A stretch of DNA of 64,000 nucleotides from Multifurca ochricompacta (Eukaryota > Basidiomycota > Agaricomycetes > Russulales > Russulaceae), in the NCBI GenBank assembly GCA_022496185.1, contig WTXG01000200.1, forward strand, positions 1 to 64,000, in the 5' to 3' direction. The notes beneath the pieces were generated by a model. The model was not told where the DNA came from, made no database searches, and saw nothing but the letters and a program-made list of their open reading frames with translations. Of the stretch, positions 1 through 9,901 are shown in pieces. The position numbers were made by a program, and so were the translations under genes. Every line of letters starts with the position of its first letter. Position 1 is the first letter of the stretch.

Positions 1-1422
1 TGGAAAGATTTTGAGTCCGAGTTTGGATACTACGTCTATCACGACGGAAGATACCAACCGGTAGAATACGACGAGGAAAAGAGAGTTTGGTATCGTATCC
101 GATACTCGGATAGCCGACACTCTTGGGTCACTACAGGACCCGCCCCACCAGAATTTGGATTAGGGCCGTGGAGAGAAAATCCCCCAGCCATTGTCACAGA
201 CTCCGAACCTGAAGAGTACGTAGAAGAACATAGCGAAGAAGCACTGGTATTAGCGTCGACTACAACCCCAGTTGCACCAGCAGTTGTCACGATCAGAGCC
301 CCTGCTTTGACAACTCCTCAGATATCTACACAGTCCACCAGCACCGTCACCACGTCAAAGAAAAACATGTCCACTATTGCCGCCCAACTTCCAGACCCAG
401 CCCCTCCACCTCCGCCACCCCCACCAGTTATATTGCCACCAAACATTCCCCCACCCTCAGGACGACTGTCAGGTGTCCTACCCCAGACGTTCACCGGGGA
501 TCGGTCACAAAGTAAAAAGTTCATGCTGGAATTCACGACATTCAAGAACTTCAACCACGACGTTCCCCAAATAATCAACCCCTTCCAGCGAGCCAACTTA
601 TTTTTATCGCTCATCCGGGGGGATGCAGTGGACGACTGGACGATGGAACAACTGGAATGGTTGAACGAACAGGTTGAGAGTGGACGCCGTACCATGAGTG
701 AGGGTCTTTGGGAGACCATCGCTCAACGATTTAAGGATGCGTTCACGGACGGGCAAGCAAAGCAGAAGGCTGCCCGTGAACTGAAGTCCCTGAAAATGGA
801 CAAGGGGGATTTGGACGCCTATGTGGCGAAATTCAGAAGCTTGGCCAATCGGGCCGGGTATGACACAGATGAAGAGGCAACACTAGACCTCTTCTCCCAG
901 GGACTTCCGAACCCGTTAGTCAAAAATATCATACAGTTCCACCACCCTAACGACTGGGATACATGGGTTGATGCTGCCCGACGACAGCAGCAAGACTATC
1001 TCGATTTCCAGACACGTTTTGGAGTCGATACCAAGAAGGGAAAGACCCGTGATCAGTGGAAGGCGGCCTTCGGGGTTAAACCCGCACACGCCTCCCAAAG
1101 AGACCCAAACGCCATGGATACCTCAGCAGATAGAACCAGAGCCCGGGCCACACTCACCGAAGACGAAAGACAGACACTGATGAAGGAAGGAAGATGCTTC
1201 CGTTGCAAGGCGCAAGGGCACATGTCTCGAGAATGCCCTAAGAAAGGAGCGCGTGTGGCTGAAGCTACGGTCACACCTGTCCGCAATAACCCACCGACTG
1301 TCGATAAGAAAACGCCGACGAAGGAGGAAAAAGCACACGAGATCTGGTCCAACATGATGAAGGAGAGCGAGGAAGTGCGGGCGATCTTAGTAGAAAAAGC
1401 ATTCGCGAAGAAGGATTTTTAA
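1..1422 (+). CDS. gag: Gag polyprotein of chromovirus 1 (5' partial)
   Basis: This structural protein forms the retrotransposon particle and binds element RNA. The frame is open from base 1; by comparison with copy 2 the missing part is about 30 codons. Counting from base 1, a proline-rich stretch (about residues 133-155) precedes the retrotransposon gag domain (about 160-350), and a CCHC zinc knuckle (CFRCKAQGHMSREC) lies at codons 1198-1239. The stop at 1420-1422 directly follows a run of five T, where pol is entered by -1 slippage. The visible 473 residues contain no premature stop, whereas the related gag at 25414 has two. Family assignment is secure. Confidence 0.93.
   Translation, partial: WKDFESEFGYYVYHDGRYQPVEYDEEKRVWYRIRYSDSRHSWVTTGPAPPEFGLGPWRENPPAIVTDSEPEEYVEEHSEEALVLASTTTPVAPAVVTIRAPALTTPQISTQSTSTVTTSKKNMSTIAAQLPDPAPPPPPPPPVILPPNIPPPSGRLSGVLPQTFTGDRSQSKKFMLEFTTFKNFNHDVPQIINPFQRANLFLSLIRGDAVDDWTMEQLEWLNEQVESGRRTMSEGLWETIAQRFKDAFTDGQAKQKAARELKSLKMDKGDLDAYVAKFRSLANRAGYDTDEEATLDLFSQGLPNPLVKNIIQFHHPNDWDTWVDAARRQQQDYLDFQTRFGVDTKKGKTRDQWKAAFGVKPAHASQRDPNAMDTSADRTRARATLTEDERQTLMKEGRCFRCKAQGHMSRECPKKGARVAEATVTPVRNNPPTVDKKTPTKEEKAHEIWSNMMKESEEVRAILVEKAFAKKDF
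1410..1422 (+). promoter_or_regulatory. Probable -1 ribosomal frameshift site, gag to pol
   Basis: Gag ends GAT TTT TAA, and the pol frame is open across the same bases as GGA TTT TTA ACC. A one-base backward slip on the T5 run therefore joins gag to pol. Copy 2 keeps the same run (gag GAT TTT TGT TAG at 26918-26928; pol open from 26922) although surrounding bases differ. Frame use is read directly; slippage is inferred. Confidence 0.6.
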
Positions 1423-4400
1423 CCGGCTCTACCCCATCGGCCTGGGCACGAGCATTACATGTAACCTCTGTGTATACTAGTCGCTTCAAATCACTGAAAA
1501 TACCAGTACATTTCGAGACTACACAGAAGACGGCCGATCGTGACATCCTGATAGATTCAGGAGCTACCGACAACTTTATTAGCCCACGAATGGCAAGAAC
1601 CATGGGCTTGGGGATGCTGGCACTCCCCCAGGAGAAAAATATTTGGAATATCGATGGAACGGCTAATCGGGCAGGAAAAATCACGCATTATACCGATCTT
1701 AATGTCCAAGTGGGAGAACAAACCAAAGTCATTCGCTTCCTAGTTACCAACTTAGGAGACGAAGATCTAATCCTAGGATATCCTTGGCTTGCAGCATTCG
1801 AACCAAAGATTAACTGGAATGACGCAACCATGGACAAAGAGTTCTACCCTGTCCTGATCACATCCATGGGATACGACTATATGGCCCGACATTCGGCGGT
1901 ACGAAGAACGGAGGATGAGGATGAGGATGCGGGACATTGCTTTGTCACCAAAGCGTCAGAACTTGCCCAGAAGGCAGTGGAGGGACACTCAGAGAAAACC
2001 TTTGAGGAGGTAGTGCCGGAAGCATACCACCGACACTGGAAGGTATTTTCAGAGGCGGAATCGCAACGTTTCCCACCTGCGCGACCATGGGACCATGCCA
2101 TAGAATTTACACCCGACGCCCCATCAGCAATCGATTGTAAAATTTACCCATTGTCGCAGACAGAACAAACGGCACTTACGGCATTCCTCGAAGAACACTT
2201 GGCAAAGGGATATATTCGTCCATCGAAGTCGCCATACGCATCACCATTCTTCTTTATCAAGAAGAAAGATGGCAAACTTCGACCTGTCCAAGATTACCGA
2301 CGAATAAATGCCTACACTGTAAAGAATGCCTACCCCCTACCGCTTATCTCAGAACTCATTGATACCATGCGAGACAAATCCCTATTCTCCAAAATGGATG
2401 TCCGCTGGGGGTACAATAACGTCAGGATCAAAGAAGGGGATCAGTGCAAAGCGGCTTTCAAAACCAACCAAGGGCTCTTTGAACCAAATGTCATGTTCTT
2501 CGGTCTCACCAACTCGCCGGCCACCTTTCAAGCAATGATGAATCATATCTTCCGCGACCTTATTCTCACTGGAGAGGTAGTCGTATATATGGACGACATC
2601 CTTGTAGCCACCACAGACGACCTCACCCACCACCGAGAACGGGTGCACCAAGTGCTAGATATCCTGCACGAACACGACCTTTATCTTAAACCGACCAAAT
2701 GCTCATTTGAACAACGAAGCGTCGAGTACCTGGGAGTCATTCTAGAAAATGGACGTGTGCGGATGGACCCGGTGAAGGTACAAGGAATCCGGGAATGGCC
2801 CACACCCACATGTGTAAAGGATGTGCGATCCTTCGTTGGGTTCTGTAACTTCTACCGACGATTCGTACGAGGGTTCTCAGGAATCGCCCAACCATTAAAC
2901 GGGCTGTTAAAGAAAAATGTACCCTGGCACTGGACGAGTGAACAACAACAAGCCTTCGAACGTATTCGAGATATCATTGGCTCAGAACCAGTCCTTCTAC
3001 AGCCAGACTTAGAAAAACCCTTTGAGTTAGAAGTCGACGCATCGCACTTTGCCAATGGTGCGGTATTAAACCAAAGAGACGCAACGGGATTACTTCACCC
3101 GGTCGCCTTCTACTCAGAGACATTCTCACCAGCCGAACGAAATTATGACATCTGGGATAGAGAATTGCTTGCCATTGTAAAGGCACTACGACACTGGCGG
3201 CCATACTTGGCGGGGACCCCTCACAAGACTGTCATCCACACCGACCATTCCAATCTGCTCTATTGGAAAGAACCTCACAAGATCAGCCGACGAGTTGCGC
3301 GCGAAGTCCTCGAGCTAGAGGAATACAACTTTGTATTGAAACATATTGCAGGAAGTCGCAATGCACGCGCAGATGCCCTGTCACGACGACCCGACTTGAG
3401 TAGTGGGGAGGAGGACAACAATGATATCACTGTACTCCCTGAAGAAGTCTTTGCAAAGACGGCCGTCGTCAGTCTTCATGATATGGATCTATGGGCCCAA
3501 GTCTCGCAAAATATGAATCAGCAACTATGCCGAACGTGGGCAGATGCACATAACCTGAAAGAGGTTGACGGCCTTTGGTGGAAGGACGGGGATCGTCTCG
3601 TTGTCACCGGTGGTGACAACATTAAGAGGGGGGTGATCCATTTTCACCATGACCTTCCCTCCGCAGGACACCCCGGCATTGCGAATACATATGCCCTGGC
3701 CAAACGAGATTACTGGTGGCCAAACATGAAAAAAGACGTGGAAACCTATGTGAAAGGATGCGCGGACTGCCAAGCCAATAAAGTAAACACGCACCCACAT
3801 CCACCAGCGTTATCCCCAATTACTCCTACGACCTCGCTCCCGTTCCAGACCATCGCAATGGATTTCATCGTCAAGCTTCCCATTTCCAGGGGCTTTGATT
3901 CCATCTTGACCATCACAGACCACGACTGTTCCAAGGCAGCATTGTTTATACCATGCAACGAGTCCATTACAGCAGAAGGAGTAGCCAAGCTCTACCTGGA
4001 TCACGTCTACAGGCATTATGGCATCCCTGAAAAGATTATCTCTGACAGAGACCCCCGTTTTACTTCCACATTTGCCAAGGCTCTCTGTAAAGTCTTAGAC
4101 GTCACCCAAAACATCTCGACCGCCTATCACCCACAAACTGATGGACAGTCAGAAAGGACGAACCAGTGGCTAGAACAGTATCTGCGATTCTGGTGCAATG
4201 GGCGACAGGACGATTGGGCTGACTGGTTGGCAACTGCGGAATTTGCGCACAACTCCTGGCCCAATGGGACCACTAAAGCTTCCCCATTTTCACTTATCAT
4301 GGGATGGACGCCGCGCACCACTTGGGCCGCAAAACCCACAAATGTCCCCTCAGCTGCGCAACGTATCAACCAATGGGACGAGATTAGGAAATCAGCCAAT

Positions 4401-4901
4401 GAAAACCTGCTGAAGGCGCAACAGGCCCTCTCAGAAAGGTCATCAAAGTTCACACCTTATCAGACCAATGAACTTGTCTGGTTAGAAGGGAAGCACATTC
4501 ATACGTCACACCCAACAGCCAAACTAGCGCCCCGACGTCACGGACCCTTCAAGATAACAAGGAAGCTGTCAGATGTGTCATACGAACTCGAACTCCCGCC
4601 CACATGGAGGATCCATCCGGTCTTCCATGCTCGACTTCTGACACCCTACAAGGAAACGTCCCTGCACGGGGAAAACTTCCCAAGACCCCCCCCTGAATTA
4701 ATTGATGGTGAAGCGGAGTGGGAAGTGGAGCGGATTCTAGACTCCAGGTACAAAGGCCGCGGGCGCAACCTGCAATACCTTATCAAGTGGAAAGGGTTCC
4801 CTGACTCTGACAACTCGTGGGAACCAGCCGGGAATATCTTCGCCCCGGTTCTTATCTCGGAGTTCCATGTCCGACACCCAGAAGCGCCCAAAGACAGTTA
4901 A
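1419..4901 (+). CDS. pol: Pol polyprotein of chromovirus 1 (PR-RT-RH-IN-chromodomain)
   Basis: The full enzyme set for reverse transcription and integration is present, about 1,160 residues without a stop. Visible motifs in order: aspartic protease (LIDSGATDNF, near 1549); RT palm YMDDIL near 2587; RNase H segments ELEVDASHFANG and YDIWDRELLAIV; integrase zinc finger HH...CADC near 3640-3775; integrase acidic core MDFIVK, ISDRDPRF and YHPQTDGQSERTNQW; C-terminal chromodomain (RNLQYLIKWKGFPD...SWEP, about 4715-4850), which in this group directs integration to heterochromatin. The frame begins at the gag-pol slip rather than at its own ATG. ORF3 follows after a 76-bp gap. Confidence 0.95.
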   Translation, partial: LTGSTPSAWARALHVTSVYTSRFKSLKIPVHFETTQKTADRDILIDSGATDNFISPRMARTMGLGMLALPQEKNIWNIDGTANRAGKITHYTDLNVQVGEQTKVIRFLVTNLGDEDLILGYPWLAAFEPKINWNDATMDKEFYPVLITSMGYDYMARHSAVRRTEDEDEDAGHCFVTKASELAQKAVEGHSEKTFEEVVPEAYHRHWKVFSEAESQRFPPARPWDHAIEFTPDAPSAIDCKIYPLSQTEQTALTAFLEEHLAKGYIRPSKSPYASPFFFIKKKDGKLRPVQDYRRINAYTVKNAYPLPLISELIDTMRDKSLFSKMDVRWGYNNVRIKEGDQCKAAFKTNQGLFEPNVMFFGLTNSPATFQAMMNHIFRDLILTGEVVVYMDDILVATTDDLTHHRERVHQVLDILHEHDLYLKPTKCSFEQRSVEYLGVILENGRVRMDPVKVQGIREWPTPTCVKDVRSFVGFCNFYRRFVRGFSGIAQPLNGLLKKNVPWHWTSEQQQAFERIRDIIGSEPVLLQPDLEKPFELEVDASHFANGAVLNQRDATGLLHPVAFYSETFSPAERNYDIWDRELLAIVKALRHWRPYLAGTPHKTVIHTDHSNLLYWKEPHKISRRVAREVLELEEYNFVLKHIAGSRNARADALSRRPDLSSGEEDNNDITVLPEEVFAKTAVVSLHDMDLWAQVSQNMNQQLCRTWADAHNLKEVDGLWWKDGDRLVVTGGDNIKRGVIHFHHDLPSAGHPGIANTYALAKRDYWWPNMKKDVETYVKGCADCQANKVNTHPHPPALSPITPTTSLPFQTIAMDFIVKLPISRGFDSILTITDHDCSKAALFIPCNESITAEGVAKLYLDHVYRHYGIPEKIISDRDPRFTSTFAKALCKVLDVTQNISTAYHPQTDGQSERTNQWLEQYLRFWCNGRQDDWADWLATAEFAHNSWPNGTTKASPFSLIMGWTPRTTWAAKPTNVPSAAQRINQWDEIRKSANENLLKAQQALSERSSKFTPYQTNELVWLEGKHIHTSHPTAKLAPRRHGPFKITRKLSDVSYELELPPTWRIHPVFHARLLTPYKETSLHGENFPRPPPELIDGEAEWEVERILDSRYKGRGRNLQYLIKWKGFPDSDNSWEPAGNIFAPVLISEFHVRHPEAPKDS

Positions 4902-4977
4902 AAGAGTAGCCCCAAACCCCAGACAAATCCCCCAGTATATGCTCCCCCAGCAAATTACTACCACAGAACAGTCAATC

Positions 4978-6170
4978 ATGTCTTTCATCGCCGCCTCTGC
5001 TGCCATCGATGCTTTTGCCTCCCCCATGACTGTCGTTGAAAATTTCCCGTCTGCCCACCCGTCCACTCGTCCCTCTTCCCCTATTGATTATGAAGCTGCG
5101 GAGGCCCGTGTCAAAAACCAATCCCCGAATCCAAACGACGATTTCACTCACAGTGAAGACCCCCACCCCAACGACCTACTCAACGGGGAGATTGATGATG
5201 AAGCCCCTGAATTCCCTTTCATTCCCAACAACCCCAACTCCTCAATGTATTTCCCCTTAGAAATCACGATGGCGACGGAACCAAGACCATCGCGAAGTAC
5301 ATCTACTATACCAATGGAGGAATGGATGTGGCGGGATGTATGAAGAAGGATGGGCCGGTCTACGGGGCCCCCGTATATCTGGAAGAAAGGTATACAGGTC
5401 GGCTTCATCACACACTGACCGATGAACAGTTGGGGCACCTCGCTGCGGAGGATTGCCGTGCCTTCGCGATTGATGAAGTAATGAACGACATGAGGCTCCC
5501 ACGCCTGAAGGCAGAGGTCATGAGGTTGAGGAAGAGTATCACGTTGCGAAGAACACTGAATCAACAGTACAAGGAGCATGCGAAGATGATGACCAGGCTC
5601 ACGAATGGGATGTTCCAGTTGGAATCGGAGATTGTCGAGATTAGGAAGAGGTTGGAAAGGGGAGACGCTTATCAAACGATCGCTGAAAGGTACGCCGACA
5701 CTTATGCGCGACCCCTCCCCCCTCGAACCTTGGGCACGGCTCCGACGCTGCTGCCGAGTCGACTCAAAATGCCGCGCCTACATGAAAACCCCCGCGGAGA
5801 GACTTGCTGGCGCTGCGATAGCAGGTACCACATCAGCTGGAACTGCCCGCTCAACCGCAAATGGTGTCGCCACTGTCGTAGTAACCTCCATTGGAGCCGA
5901 CACTGCATCTTCCGACGAGTAGGAGTGGCCCCGACGATCACCAACCCGTTGGGATGGTGCGGCAAGTGTCTTCGTCACAATGCTGGGCATAAAGAGATCA
6001 ACTGCCCTGTCTACGACTTATGCCGCGCGTGTGGTCAGCGCGGCCCATATGGATTCCTTCGTACCCATGCATGTCCGCAGGAGTTGGAGTCGTACAGCAT
6101 GGATGACCGTAATGTAGCTGACGACTACCTAGAGTTGGTTCAGGATGATGACGGTACGAGTCGTTTCTAG
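4978..6170 (+). CDS. ORF3 of chromovirus 1: conserved Cys/His-rich zinc-knuckle protein (one frame break)
   Basis: An extra gene lies between pol and the 3' LTR. Its N-terminal half is Ser/Pro/Asp-rich, its middle (about 5495-5690) is a charged, probably coiled-coil region, and its C-terminal third has at least four Cys/His clusters. Two are canonical CCHC knuckles (CWRCDSRYHISWNC and CRHCRSNLHWSRHC); two are variants. A single-base loss near 5275, seen by comparison with copy 2, splits the frame into 4978-5343 and 5322-6170. The start ATG at 4978 aligns with the ATG at 30476 of copy 2. The protein is clearly shared while the DNA has diverged, which suggests selection. Nucleic-acid binding is likely from the knuckles; the actual role is unknown. 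Confidence 0.75.
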
Positions 6171-6201
6171 CCGGGACTGCTAGAACCAGAAGAGGGGGTG
6201 A

Positions 6202-6779
6202 TGTTACGAACCCCATCCCTTCCTACATTCTTTTTCCTGCCCAACGATAACCCCTCCCTGTCGCCCACGCTTCACTACCAGATCACGTCTCCATCGTGGG
6301 ATCCGTCACATGCCCTTCGTCCATCCCCGTGACTCAGTTGCTTGTTCATGTTTGCTTACCTATGTCCCTGCTTATCGCTTATCTCCTTATCATACGACCG
6401 GACACTTACTTAATCCCCTATCAGTAGAAGCTAGGCTTTACGCCCTCCGCTTTCAGATATTTGGGCCCACTTGACTCCGTACCCTTATCTCATAGACGCC
6501 CACTCTCTTACGTATATAAGTCCGCTATAGCTACTCAGTAGACCTTAGACTCGACTTATTGAATACATCGGTGTTCGTCTTCTGGACTTCCCCTTGAAAC
6601 CTCTGACTCGATCGTCTCAGTGCTTCTGGCACTTTCCGCTTAACATTGTCACTCGGGAACAGCCCCGTTGACTTTGACTCACCCACTTACACTCCAAGAG
6701 GCCTTATTGGTTTCTTATCTGAACATACGAACGAAGCTGTCGCACAAGTCGTGCAGAACGTCTCACACCGGACGTAACA
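6202..6779 (+). repeat. 3' LTR of chromovirus 1 (578 bp)
   Basis: It starts TGTTAC after a purine tract (AGAAGAGGGGGTGA) and ends GTAACA. It aligns with the two 590-bp LTRs of copy 2. TATATAAG near 6513 is a possible core promoter, also present in the copy 2 LTRs. Confidence 0.93.
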
Positions 6780-7821
6780 CATCATAAGGGATATAGTAAG
6801 GCTATTTAACAACAATAAAGACAAAGTATATTGTCCTGGATGCGCATTTTTGGCATCCCGGACCGCTTGAAAGCCATCCTGAGGGTGCGTGCATAGTCGA
6901 CCTTCTTAGATATAGATAAGATAAGAAGGAGTTCGGACCGATCTGACCCGGTCCACGCGATGCAAAGTAGTCGCTGCCCTACGCAGCAATGGACACTGAT
7001 AGATACACGCGGCCATTGTTTGAGTAATACAAATTGACGATTTGATTATAGAGTGATCTAAAGTAGTCTAGTATGTATTTTAGATAATGCCAGACCAGCA
7101 GAAACGATCGCGCGTTAGTACACAAGATGTGTCAGGGTACTTAGAAGAGTAAGCCACTGATAACTACTCAGATTTACATCGCACCCTCGATCGGCTTTGG
7201 TATTTCGTAAGATAGTACTAGAACGTATTTAACGACACCCTGTAGCACGCTGCAGATCCCATCTTGTCCTCTTGGGGCTATAGGTGCGGTTTATATCTGT
7301 ATTTACTCAGGCCCAGCTGATCTTGTCCTCTTGGGGCTGTAGGCTCTTAGCAAAGTTCAATATAGGTCTATTCTTGCTGCATAAGCAAGGCAGAGTCCTC
7401 TGACTGCTTCAAGCCTTATGCGTGCATTAATCTCCGCGTTCTGGGCAGCTTTCCAACTAGGATTTTATCACCTCTGAGTTTACTATGACATTTACATCTT
7501 ATCTAATCTTACATAGCAAGTGCGGGATAGAAGCACCCGTTATATATATGACTGTGGCCCCAGTGCATGTGAGCTCGCACAATGGCACGTCTCACCTGTG
7601 CACTCGGGCCCGCGCGGCTGGCGCTTGTCTCAGAACTTGATTTCTAAAAAAGGAAAACAAACTACTAGTTCTACGTCAAAAGCCGCGGCTTGGGCCAAGC
7701 CGGGCCAGGGCCAAGCCATCTGTGGTGGCTTTGGCTCGGCCCAGACTTCAGGAAAGCCAGAGCTGCCTCAGGCCGAGCCAAAGCTGCGGCTTTTGGGCCA
7801 AGCCGGGCTGGAACATCACTA
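6780..7821 (+). mobile_element. hAT-like element, right part, cut by chromovirus 1
   Basis: The sequence shares long blocks with the two delimited hAT elements: 6930-7130 matches 16670-16870, and 7170-7530 matches the reverse complement of about 12590-12800. It ends at 7821 with a GC-rich terminus (...GGAACATCACTA), the reverse complement of the TAGTGATG-type hAT end. The left end lies beyond the gypsy insertion, so no target duplication can be shown. No transposase coding sequence is visible, so it is non-autonomous. Confidence 0.6.
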
Positions 7822-8842
7822 GATTTATCAGGCTGTGTTTCCACAGCCTGTAGCTAGCCACATAGCTGTGGAACAGGTGTGGCGGGAGAAGGGTCACTCC
7901 TTCCAGGGTTTAGTCGCGGCGGACCAGAAGAGCCATCAGGGGAGCGGCTGATGGAGAGGGAGTAGGCGCAGTAGTCACAGCCATCAGGGTGGTCATCTGA
8001 ATCTGAATGAAGTTAAGGGGCCCCCTTGCGGGGACCCCAAGGGCTTGCACCCTCTTCGAGATACAACTTAAGCACAGACCCCAGATCTTCCCTGGGGATG
8101 CACCGACAGCAGATTTTGTCCGTTCGGGCCTTAGGCAGGGGGACTACCCCAGCTTAGCCACAGTCCAGGGTATCACCCCCTTCCTGTTACTCAGCAGCTG
8201 GTTTGTGAAGCCCTTGAGGGCACAGATTCCCAAGCTGTCCAAGCTTACTGTCTCGCCTGGGCCGCTACTGGGGTGGTGTCTCTGGTCTTATCCTTTCGTT
8301 GCCAGACCCGGAGTTTGGACCCCAGCCATGGACCACCATCGCACTGGGGCTATATCCAGACTAACGTCAAAGTCCTGTGTGGGGTTCCCCCAGGCCCCAA
8401 AGGACCAGGAGGGGGCTGTGCTGCTCAGAGGGTGTTTCCCCCAGATCGCATTGTTTTTAGTTTAGTACCATTGCCCCTCTTATCGTCCCCTATGCCCACA
8501 TGGGCACCCTGTACGGGCATGGCAGGTTAAGGGTGGGGGCAACCTCCACTGCCAAATTGGGGATCCCCGGTGCGCCGCCCGGGATCAAACCAAAGGCTCG
8601 AAAGCCGGGGGCATTAGGCCCGAAGGCGGGGGGCGGATGAAACCACTACACCATCCACCCCCTTGGGCCTGCCACTAGCTTGTTAAAGGACTATGACCCG
8701 GTCCGGTCCCAGCCGAGCACCGGGTGGTCACAACCACGACAACGCACTCCTGCCATCAATTGTCCTAGATGAATTCATCTGTGTCCATGACTTGCATGTT
8801 TTTTCCAATATAATATTGTGAGATTGTGTGAGTCCAATGCAG
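7822..8842. other. Non-coding repeat-like stretch, no gene recognised
   Basis: About 1 kb, partly GC-rich, between the hAT end and a TIR repeat. Open frames at 8007-8465 and 8273-8530 are low-complexity and match no family I know. The only structured signal is a Pol III-type A/B box pair on the minus strand at 8579-8653. Confidence 0.5.
8579..8653 (-). ncRNA. tRNA-derived SINE-like Pol III promoter (A and B box)
   Basis: Read on the minus strand, TGGTGTAGTGG (8643-8653) resembles a tRNA A box. About 50 bp on, GGTTTGATCCCGG (8579-8591) resembles a B box. The interval is GC-rich and does not fold as a standard tRNA, so a tRNA-derived SINE head is more likely than a gene. No A-rich tail or target duplication was found. 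Confidence 0.35.
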
Positions 8843-9375
8843 ATGTGGAACAGGCATGGTGCAGGCTTGTACTTAGATACTACAATACTACTAACTATCT
8901 CACCTTGTTAGATGTGGAGGCTTAGATGCCTTCAATAGAACAATAGCAACTGCTTTATCTATAGCAGCTATTCAGTGGCTTATATACATTTTCAATATAT
9001 TATATCAGCTACTAATTTAAACAAGCGTGTCATATGTGATTTGGTCACATGCCCTCTTAGATGTATATGCTTATCTCACAATTATGTCAGACCGGCCTCT
9101 CTACTCTACACTTCTATACTGTTTTTTCCTTCGGGGTTTTGCACCATGGCATCTCAACTGTCGCTCCCACTATTTGTTCATAGTACTAGTAGTTACATTG
9201 TACCCTGATGTAGCCGCGCAATTGGGCACCGTCCCGCAAGCGTGTCAATAAACTCAATCCAAAAAAAAAAAAAATGTCAGACCGCTATCCCAGCATCTCT
9301 GTACCAGTATTCTGGTTCAACAGATAGTAATATTGTAGTATTTAAGTACAAGCATGCGCCATGCCTGTTCCACAT
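8843..9375. mobile_element. Small TIR element with long inverted ends, split by a LINE tail
   Basis: The left end ATGTGGAACAGGCATGG (8843-8859) recurs inverted at 9359-9375, and the inverted similarity extends about 45 bp inward. Without the LINE tail inserted at 9095-9273 the element is about 345 bp, the size of a MITE. A relative lies at 34670-35012, and a piece lies inside the hAT at about 12820-13045. A target duplication was not clear. Confidence 0.6.
9095..9273 (+). mobile_element. 5'-truncated LINE copy (3' tail only)
   Basis: A 179-bp segment carries the shared LINE 3' end (a block beginning TACATTGTACCCTGATGTAG) and a terminal poly(A) run. The 11-bp duplication ATGTCAGACCG flanks it at 9084-9094 and 9274-9284, as expected from target-primed reverse transcription. 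Confidence 0.85.
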
Positions 9376-9418
9376 TTTTTGTAGTAGAAGGAGTGTTATT
9401 TTCCAGTGAATGGACTGG

Positions 9419-9901
9419 AGGTAGTGATGTGCCTGGCCTGGCTCAAAGCCGGAAGCTGGGCCAAGCCAGGCTGTTGTGACGGCCCAGCAAGGGCTTTGGC
9501 CCGGCTCAGAGAAACTAAAAGCCAAAGCTGCCGGCTCAGGCCGCGGCTTTCAACAGCACATACAAATGCATTAGCAATCGTCAAAATCAGTAGAAATCTT
9601 ATCACAAAGTGGTTGATTTGGGTCACGTGATCATGTTTATCACGGCATTTCAAACTTTTTCTTCGATATAGCTTTGCAATACGTAACACACCAAGTCAGA
9701 TTTGGATTAGCTGAACTATAACTACTAGTTATATGTCATAAAATTTTCTCTGTCAAAAGCCGCGGCTTGGGCCAAGCCGGGCCAGGGCCAAGCCGTCTGT
9801 GGCGGCTTTGGCTCGGCCCAGACTTCAGGAAAGCCGGAGCCGCCTCAGGCCGAGCCAAAGCTGCAGCTTTTGGGCCAAGCCAGGCCGGAACATCACTAGG
9901 G
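9419..9901. mobile_element. hAT-like MITE with GC-rich ends
   Basis: The ends carry inverted TAGTGATG motifs followed by GGCC-rich subterminal repeats. The 8-bp TGGACTGG appears at 9411-9418 and 9902-9909, the duplication length typical of hAT. It lies inside the tRNA-containing repeat copy A. The right-hand part (about 9757-9898) is nearly the same as 7679-7818, so both belong to one family. No coding capacity. Confidence 0.75.

Larger units (their letters stand above)
1..6779 (+). mobile_element. Ty3/gypsy chromovirus, copy 1 (5' end outside window)
   Basis: This LTR retrotransposon lacks its 5' LTR and first gag codons because the window begins inside gag. In order it has gag (1-1422), pol in the -1 frame (to 4901), an additional ORF3 (4978-6170), a purine-rich tract just before 6202 and a 3' LTR (6202-6779). 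Pol order is protease, RT, RNase H, integrase and chromodomain, which defines a chromovirus. The 3' flank begins CATCA at 6780; the matching target duplication is off the window. It sits next to the remains of a hAT element. Compared with copy 2 (24805-32299) its gag and pol are open throughout, so it is the better preserved copy. Confidence 0.95.

Noticed and set aside
318..719. Long minus-strand open frame opposite gag
   Set aside because: It is a shadow of the proline-rich gag coding strand; no family pattern, and the plus-strand protein is certain.
7520..7822. 100-residue open frame near the end of the hAT remnant
   Set aside because: It lies over a GC-rich inverted-repeat terminus that recurs at 9757-9898; composition explains the open frame.
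8007..8530. Two overlapping open frames of 152 and 85 residues
   Set aside because: Low complexity, no recognisable domain, in a repeat-like region between transposon pieces.
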